47,531 nt of DNA, from assembly GCF_001180185.1 (NCBI RefSeq), contig NZ_CVSS01000013.1:1-47531 (forward strand), read 5' to 3'. The translations under genes were made by a program, and so were the position numbers. The first letter of the stretch is position 1, and each line of letters starts with the position of its first letter. The DNA comes from Candidatus Pelagibacter communis (GTDB lineage: Bacteria; Pseudomonadota; Alphaproteobacteria; Pelagibacterales; Pelagibacteraceae). Below are positions 42,110 to 47,531 of the stretch, piece by piece. Under the pieces are notes generated by a model. It saw only the letters and a program-made list of their open reading frames with translations. It did no database searches and was not told the DNA's origin.

Positions 42110-43177
42110 ATGTCAGAGATAAAAAATATTAGAGATCAGTTTATATCAAAGCTTGAAAATGATTTAAGCATTGATCAAATAAATGAAATCAAAACCGAGC
42201 TCTTTGGTAAAAATGGTTTAATTTCGTCAAAATTTAAAACAATAGGATCGATTCCAGATACTGATAGAAAAAAATTTGCATCAGATTTAAATCAAGCAAA
42301 AGACGAACTACAGAATTTGATAACTTCTAAAATTAATGAGTTAGAGGGAAAAAAAATAAACGAAAAATTGGAAAAAGAAAAAGTTGATATAACTTTACCT
42401 GAAAGACCATTCGTTAGAGGGAAAGTTCACCCAGTATCACAAACTATTGATGAAATTTCATCTATTTTCTCTGAAATAGGATTTAGTGTTGAGGAAGGCC
42501 CTGATGTTGAAAATGAATATTATAACTTTACTGCTTTAAACACACCTGACAATCATCCAGCACGAGATATGCATGATACATTTTACTTAGATGAAAACAA
42601 AGAGTTTTTGTTACGAACTCATACATCACCAGTTCAAATCAGAACTATGCTAAAAGACAAACCACCATTTAAGATCATTGCCCCTGGAAGAACTTATAGA
42701 TCTGATAGTGATCAAACACACTCGCCAATGTTTCATCAAGTAGAGGGTTTGCATATTGACACAAATATTAATATGGGGCATTTGAAGGGATGCTTGAATT
42801 ATTTCATTAAAGAATTTTTTGAAGTTGAAAAAATTAAAATGAGATTCAGACCTAGCCATTTTCCATTCACAGAACCTTCTGCTGAAGTAGATATTGGATA
42901 TGAAATCAAAGATGGAAAAATAATTATTGGAGAGGGAGATAAATGGCTTGAAATTTTAGGCTGCGGTATGGTGCATCCTAATGTTTTAAAAAATGTAAAA
43001 GTAGATCCCTCTAAATATCAAGGATATGCATTTGGTATAGGTATAGATCGACTGGCAATGCTTAAATACGGCATTAATGATTTAAGAGCTTTTTTTGATT
43101 GTGACTACAGATGGTTAAATCATTTTGGTTTTGATCCACTTGATGTTCCTTCAAATTACAGAGGTTTAAGCAGATGA
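42110..43177 (+). CDS. pheS: Phenylalanyl-tRNA synthetase alpha subunit
   Basis: PheS carries the class II catalytic core of the (alpha-beta)2 enzyme. After an N-terminal coiled-coil arm ([16 protein letters not shown]), the core has [21 protein letters not shown] in part, the motif 2 region [19 protein letters not shown], and motif 3 [16 protein letters not shown] residues as [15 protein letters not shown]. Length is 355 residues. The TGA overlaps the pheT ATG as ATGA. It follows rplT by 43 bases. Confidence 0.97.
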   Translation: MSEIKNIRDQFISKLENDLSIDQINEIKTELFGKNGLISSKFKTIGSIPDTDRKKFASDLNQAKDELQNLITSKINELEGKKINEKLEKEKVDITLPERPFVRGKVHPVSQTIDEISSIFSEIGFSVEEGPDVENEYYNFTALNTPDNHPARDMHDTFYLDENKEFLLRTHTSPVQIRTMLKDKPPFKIIAPGRTYRSDSDQTHSPMFHQVEGLHIDTNINMGHLKGCLNYFIKEFFEVEKIKMRFRPSHFPFTEPSAEVDIGYEIKDGKIIIGEGDKWLEILGCGMVHPNVLKNVKVDPSKYQGYAFGIGIDRLAMLKYGINDLRAFFDCDYRWLNHFGFDPLDVPSNYRGLSR

Positions 43178-45582
43178 AGATTACATATGATTGGTTAAAA
43201 GATCATTTGAAAATAAGTGCCAAAGAAGAAAAACTTCTTGAGAAACTAACAGATATAGGTCTTGAAGTTGAGAGTATAGAGAATCTATTTGAGGGATTAG
43301 ATTTATTTAAGATAGCAAAAATTGTAAAAACTGAAAAACATCCAAATGCTGATAGACTTAAAGTTTGTGAAGTTGATGTTGGTAATAAAAAAATAAAAAA
43401 AGTTGTTTGTGGGGCTGCAAATGCAAGAGAGGGTCTTCTTACTGTATATGCTCCACCAGGTGCAATAATTCCAAAAAATAAAACCAAACTAGTTGTTGCT
43501 AAAATCAGAGATGTTACATCTTATGGCATGCTTTGTTCGGAATCTGAATTAAATTTATCAAATGAAAGCGAGGGGATTATTGAGCTGACGTCATCCAAAT
43601 ATGCAAAAAATATTGGAAAAAGTTATTTTTCTAAACCAAGTTCTAATCTTATAGATTTATCAATTACACCAAATAGACCTGACTGTCTTGGTGTTAGAGG
43701 AATAGCGAGAGATTTATCAGCCGCAGGTTTTGGAAACTTAAAAACAGATAAAGAAAAAAAAATAAAATCTAATAAAAAACAGACTTTAAAAGTAAAAATT
43801 ATAAAAGAAAAAAGTCAAGGCTGTTTATCTTTTGGAAGCTGTTTGATAACTAACGTCAAAAATACAGAAAGCCCTCAATGGTTAAAAGATAAATTAATTT
43901 CTATAGGCCAAAAACCAATATCCGCAATTGTAGATATTACAAATTATGTCATGATTGATATTAATCGTCCCTTACATGCATACGATGCTGACAAAATCGA
44001 GAAAGGTATAATTGTTAGAAATACAAAATCAGGAGAAGAATTTACTGCTTTAGACAATAAAAATTATAAACTAAATGAAGGAATGTGTGTAATAAGTGAT
44101 AACAAAGGCGTCCTAGGCCTAGGAGGAATTATTGGAGGAACAAGATCTGGTACAGAGCTAGATACAAAAAATGTTTTATTAGAGTCAGCTTATTTTGATC
44201 CAAGATCAATTAGAAAAACTGCTAAGAAGTTGAATATCGATACAGATGCTAAATTTAGATTTGAAAGAGGTATTGATCAGTTATCTATTGAAAATGGATT
44301 AAATAAAGCAGCCTTCTTAATTAAGGAAATTTGTGGTGGTGAAATTAGTAAAATAGATATTCAAAAAATCGGATCCTATAAAAAAAAAATCTTAAAGTTT
44401 GATCCAAATATATTTGAGAGAATCACAGGTTTTAAAATTTCAGTTAAAGAAATGATAAATATTTTAGAGAAGCTCGGTTTTGAAACAAAAATAGAAAAAA
44501 AAATTATCAAATTATTAGTACCCTCTTGGAGACCAGATATTGTTCAAGAAATTGATATAGTTGAGGAACTTGTGAGAATTAGTGGCTACAGGAAAATAAA
44601 AATAGAAAATCCCATTAAAGAAAGATCAAAAAATACTTTAAATCCAACTCAAAAGCTATTTCATTTTCTTCAAAGGGCGGTAGCATCTAAAGGGTATTTG
44701 GAAACAATTACCTGGTCTTTTACAGATACTAAATATAACGATCACTTTAAAGAATCTAATAAAGAAATAAAGATTGTAAATCCAATTAGCTCTGAGTTGG
44801 GAGTATTAAGAAATTCAATTTTTTCAAATTTAGTAATGTACATGAGTAAAAACTTAGATAGAGGAATTAAAGATTTATCAATATTTGAAATAGGACCAAC
44901 ATTTTATGGTTCACGACCTGGAGAACAGAATACAGTTGTTTGTGGTTTGTCAGCTGGAAAAAAATCTAGACTTTCTTGGGTCGAAAAAGAGAGAAATGTA
45001 GATGTTTTTGATATTAAAAGAGATGTTGTACAAACTTTAGTAGAGGCCGGATATAACTCAGAAAAATTCTACCTAGATGATGCAAGCCCAAATTATTTTC
45101 ATCCAGGAAAGTCAGGAAGAATATTTTTAAATAAGGGAAAAGATAAAGTAGCTGCTTATTTTGGTGAAATCCATCCAAATATTATAAAAACTCTAGATAT
45201 TAAAACAGACTCTTTAGTAGGTTTTGAGATATTTTTGGATAATTTAAGATTACCAAAAAAACCTATAAAAGATCAAAAAACAAAATACTTTGTGTCTGAG
45301 TTTCAAAAATCTGAGAGAGATTTTGCATTTATTGTTGATAAGAATGTAAATGTACAAGAATTAGTTAGTGTAATATCTGGTATTGATAAAAATTTAATAT
45401 CAAATATTAAAGTGTTTGACGTTTATGAGGGAGAAAATATTCCCAAAAATCAAAAATCAATAGCTATAAGCGTCACTATTCAATCTTTAGAAAAAACTTT
45501 AACAGATAATGATTTAGAAAAAATTAATAATTTGATAATAGAAACAGTTGAAAATAAAACTGGTGCTAAAATACGTTCCTAA
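43174..45582 (+). CDS. pheT: Phenylalanyl-tRNA synthetase beta subunit
   Basis: PheT provides tRNA binding and editing. The 802-residue protein has the N-terminal tRNA-binding (EMAP II-like) domain with [15 protein letters not shown], the B3/B4 editing domain with [19 protein letters not shown], the B5 domain in the middle with [18 protein letters not shown], and the C-terminal ferredoxin-fold anticodon-binding domain ([13 protein letters not shown]). It starts within ATGA shared with pheS and is followed 8 bases later by lepA. Confidence 0.97.
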   Translation: MKITYDWLKDHLKISAKEEKLLEKLTDIGLEVESIENLFEGLDLFKIAKIVKTEKHPNADRLKVCEVDVGNKKIKKVVCGAANAREGLLTVYAPPGAIIPKNKTKLVVAKIRDVTSYGMLCSESELNLSNESEGIIELTSSKYAKNIGKSYFSKPSSNLIDLSITPNRPDCLGVRGIARDLSAAGFGNLKTDKEKKIKSNKKQTLKVKIIKEKSQGCLSFGSCLITNVKNTESPQWLKDKLISIGQKPISAIVDITNYVMIDINRPLHAYDADKIEKGIIVRNTKSGEEFTALDNKNYKLNEGMCVISDNKGVLGLGGIIGGTRSGTELDTKNVLLESAYFDPRSIRKTAKKLNIDTDAKFRFERGIDQLSIENGLNKAAFLIKEICGGEISKIDIQKIGSYKKKILKFDPNIFERITGFKISVKEMINILEKLGFETKIEKKIIKLLVPSWRPDIVQEIDIVEELVRISGYRKIKIENPIKERSKNTLNPTQKLFHFLQRAVASKGYLETITWSFTDTKYNDHFKESNKEIKIVNPISSELGVLRNSIFSNLVMYMSKNLDRGIKDLSIFEIGPTFYGSRPGEQNTVVCGLSAGKKSRLSWVEKERNVDVFDIKRDVVQTLVEAGYNSEKFYLDDASPNYFHPGKSGRIFLNKGKDKVAAYFGEIHPNIIKTLDIKTDSLVGFEIFLDNLRLPKKPIKDQKTKYFVSEFQKSERDFAFIVDKNVNVQELVSVISGIDKNLISNIKVFDVYEGENIPKNQKSIAISVTIQSLEKTLTDNDLEKINNLIIETVENKTGAKIRS

Positions 45583-45590
45583 AAAAATTA

Positions 45591-47399
45591 ATGAGCTCAA
45601 TTGATAATATTAGAAATTTTGCGATTATTGCGCATATCGATCATGGAAAATCTACTATTGCTGATCGAATTATTCATAGTTGTGGTGGATTGACTGAAAG
45701 AGAAATGAAAGCACAAGTTTTAGATTCTATGGATATAGAAAGAGAAAGAGGAATTACAATTAAAGCTCAAACTGTAAAATTAAATTACAAAGCTAAAAAT
45801 GGAAAAAATTATATTTTAAACATTATTGATACCCCAGGTCACGTAGATTTTAGTTATGAAGTTAGCAGATCTTTATATGCATGTGAGGGTTCAATTTTAA
45901 TCGTTGATAGTACTCAGGGAGTAGAAGCTCAAACTTTAGCAAATGTCTATCAAGCTTTAGATACTAATCATGAGATAGTACCAGTTTTAAATAAAGTTGA
46001 CTTACCTGCATCAGATTTAGACAGAACCAAAAAACAAATTGAGGAAGTTATAGGAATTGACACTGAAAATGCAATTCCATGTTCAGGTAAAACTGGTGAA
46101 GGAATTGGGGATATTTTAGAACAAATAATTACAACATTGCCAGGTCCTAAAGGAGAAAGTTCAGCAGATTTAAAATGTTTATTGGTTGATAGTTGGTATG
46201 ATACATATCTTGGTGTAGTAATTTTAGTGAGAGTGATTGATGGTAAACTTTCAAAGCACATGAAAATAAAAATGATGTCAACTAATCAAGAATATATTGT
46301 TGAAAAAGTTGGAGTTTTTACTCCAAAACCAGTAGACATAAATGAATTAAAAACTGGTGAAATTGGATTTATTACAACTGGAATAAAAGTTTTATCTGAA
46401 ACAAAAGTTGGAGATACAATATGTGATGCATCAAGGCCATTAAAAGAGGCTTTGCCTGGATTTAAACCAAGCAAACCAGTAGTGTTTTGTGGGCTATTTC
46501 CAGTAGATAGTTCTGAATTTCAAAAACTTAAAGATGGTCTAGCTAAATTACAATTAAATGATGCAAGTTTTTCATTTGAACCCGAGTCATCATCTGCTTT
46601 AGGATTAGGTTTTAGGTGTGGATTTTTAGGTTTACTTCATTTGGAAATTGTAACAGAAAGGCTAGAAAGGGAATTTGATGTTAATTTGTTAACAACTACA
46701 CCTGGTGTTGTTTATAAAGTCCACCTTAATAATAGAAATATAATTGATCTTCAAAATCCAACAAGTTTACCTGATCCAACTTTGATAAAATATATTGAGG
46801 AGCCATGGATAAAAGCAACAATTATTACTCCTGACCAATATTTAGGTTCAATTATAAAGATGTGTCAGGATAAAAGGGGAATTCAAACTAATTTAAGTTA
46901 CTCAGGAAATAGAGCTGTCGTAAATTATGAATTACCATTGAATGAAGTCGTTTTCGATTTTAATGATAGATTAAAATCCATGACAAGTGGATATGCTAGT
47001 TTCGATTATGAAATTATTGAACATAGAGAGGGAGATTTAGTAAAACTTGGTATTTTAGTAAATGGAGAGTCTGTCGATGCTTTAGCGATGATGATACATA
47101 AAGATTTTGCACAAAAAACGGGGAGAGAAGTTTGCGAAAAATTAAAAGATTTAATACCACGACATAATTTTATGATCCCGGTTCAAGCTGCAATAGGAGG
47201 CAAAATTATTGCGAGAGAAACAATAAAAGGATTCAAGAAAGACGTATTAACTAAAATTCATGGTGGCGGCGCAACGGACAGAAAAAGAAAACTTTTAGAA
47301 AAACAGAAAAAAGGAAAAGCTAGATCAAAACAATTTGGTAGAGTAGAAATACCTCAAGAGGCTTTTATTGGTGTTTTAAAAATTAATAAAGAAAAATGA
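45591..47399 (+). CDS. lepA: Elongation factor 4 (LepA) GTPase
   Basis: LepA is a ribosome-binding GTPase related to EF-G, proposed to back-translocate or aid initiation and assembly. The G domain has AHIDHGKST (14-22), the switch region [21 protein letters not shown] and NKVDLP, followed by EF-G-like domains and the LepA-specific C-terminal domain ([16 protein letters not shown] and [16 protein letters not shown]). Length is 602 residues. The TGA overlaps the next frame as ATGA. It completes the translation cluster. Confidence 0.97.
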   Translation: MSSIDNIRNFAIIAHIDHGKSTIADRIIHSCGGLTEREMKAQVLDSMDIERERGITIKAQTVKLNYKAKNGKNYILNIIDTPGHVDFSYEVSRSLYACEGSILIVDSTQGVEAQTLANVYQALDTNHEIVPVLNKVDLPASDLDRTKKQIEEVIGIDTENAIPCSGKTGEGIGDILEQIITTLPGPKGESSADLKCLLVDSWYDTYLGVVILVRVIDGKLSKHMKIKMMSTNQEYIVEKVGVFTPKPVDINELKTGEIGFITTGIKVLSETKVGDTICDASRPLKEALPGFKPSKPVVFCGLFPVDSSEFQKLKDGLAKLQLNDASFSFEPESSSALGLGFRCGFLGLLHLEIVTERLEREFDVNLLTTTPGVVYKVHLNNRNIIDLQNPTSLPDPTLIKYIEEPWIKATIITPDQYLGSIIKMCQDKRGIQTNLSYSGNRAVVNYELPLNEVVFDFNDRLKSMTSGYASFDYEIIEHREGDLVKLGILVNGESVDALAMMIHKDFAQKTGREVCEKLKDLIPRHNFMIPVQAAIGGKIIARETIKGFKKDVLTKIHGGGATDRKRKLLEKQKKGKARSKQFGRVEIPQEAFIGVLKINKEK

Positions 47400-47531
47400 T
47401 AAATAAAATTGCTGATTGTATAACTTTCTTTGATAATAATTTTATGTTTAAACTGAGATATAAAATTTTAGAGAAGTATGTTGTTATTTTTCCCCATTTT
47501 GTTACTTGTAATTCTTTTGAGTCAAATAAAT
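47396..47531 (+). CDS. N-terminal part of an unidentified protein, cut by the window edge
   Basis: A frame opens at ATG 47396, overlapping the lepA TGA as ATGA, and stays open for 45 codons to the edge. It starts [20 protein letters not shown]. The opening IADCITFF-D resembles the N terminus of family 17-type glycosyltransferases (xFDCxxFFNE), but the following residues do not clearly fit, so the family is only a suggestion. The start overlap and the lack of stops in AT-rich DNA favour a real gene. Confidence 0.55.
   Translation, partial: MINKIADCITFFDNNFMFKLRYKILEKYVVIFPHFVTCNSFESNK

Overview
The window is a strongly AT-rich, gene-dense stretch of a streamlined alphaproteobacterial chromosome. 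The best fit is the SAR11 clade (Pelagibacterales). Protein sequences are rich in Lys, Ile, Asn and Phe, spacers are tiny, many genes share start and stop bases, Shine-Dalgarno signals are scarce, and gene neighbourhoods are typical of Alphaproteobacteria (argH-lptM-lysA, Suv3-like helicase-fdxA-carD, thrS-infC-rpmI-rplT-pheST-lepA). This is inference from composition, gene content and order; no database was searched.

Layout. 1-3246 (minus): ubiE, ubiB and coaBC; coaBC is broken near the left edge by a one-base shift in an 8-A tract. 3278-7244 (plus): mutM, rpsT from its own near-leaderless promoter, dnaA and dnaN. 7241-10682 (minus): argH, a 44-residue LptM-like lipoprotein, lysA and plsC, overlapping or nearly touching. 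10707-14337: a TlpA-like thioredoxin, a HIG1-type membrane protein, an esterase, an HNH protein, then minus-strand dedA-family gene, dsbB and coq7. 14397-16219: tRNA-Leu(CAA) four bases ahead of an acyl-CoA synthetase gene. 16345-16564: an expression cassette for a 25-residue Lys/Arg/Ala peptide, ending in a bidirectional terminator. 16563-20608 (minus): Suv3-like helicase, TerB-like protein, FdxA, and CarD with a Lys-rich N-terminal tail. 20729-23502: a thioesterase with a 32-residue membrane miniprotein upstream, two glycosyltransferases and tRNA-Arg(ACG). 23575-30156: thiolase, a small unknown gene on the minus strand, aceE carrying an N-terminal lipoyl domain, aceF, and a DMT transporter. 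30153-37787: uppP, gltD-gltB, and an alpha/beta hydrolase. 37830-47531: a GT4 glycosyltransferase running without a gap into thrS and infC, then rpmI-rplT-pheS-pheT-lepA and the start of an unknown gene.

The genes are mostly housekeeping: replication initiation and clamp, translation factors and tRNA synthetases, ubiquinone, lysine, arginine and glutamate synthesis, pyruvate oxidation, and envelope lipid and polysaccharide work. No phage, insertion sequence, CRISPR array or rRNA was seen. The most interesting points are the polycationic peptide cassette beside a CarD that also has a polycationic tail, the E1 subunit carrying a lipoyl domain, the coaBC frameshift, near-leaderless ribosomal-protein promoters, a tRNA whose 3' end would create the start of an mRNA, and four small genes shorter than 60 codons.
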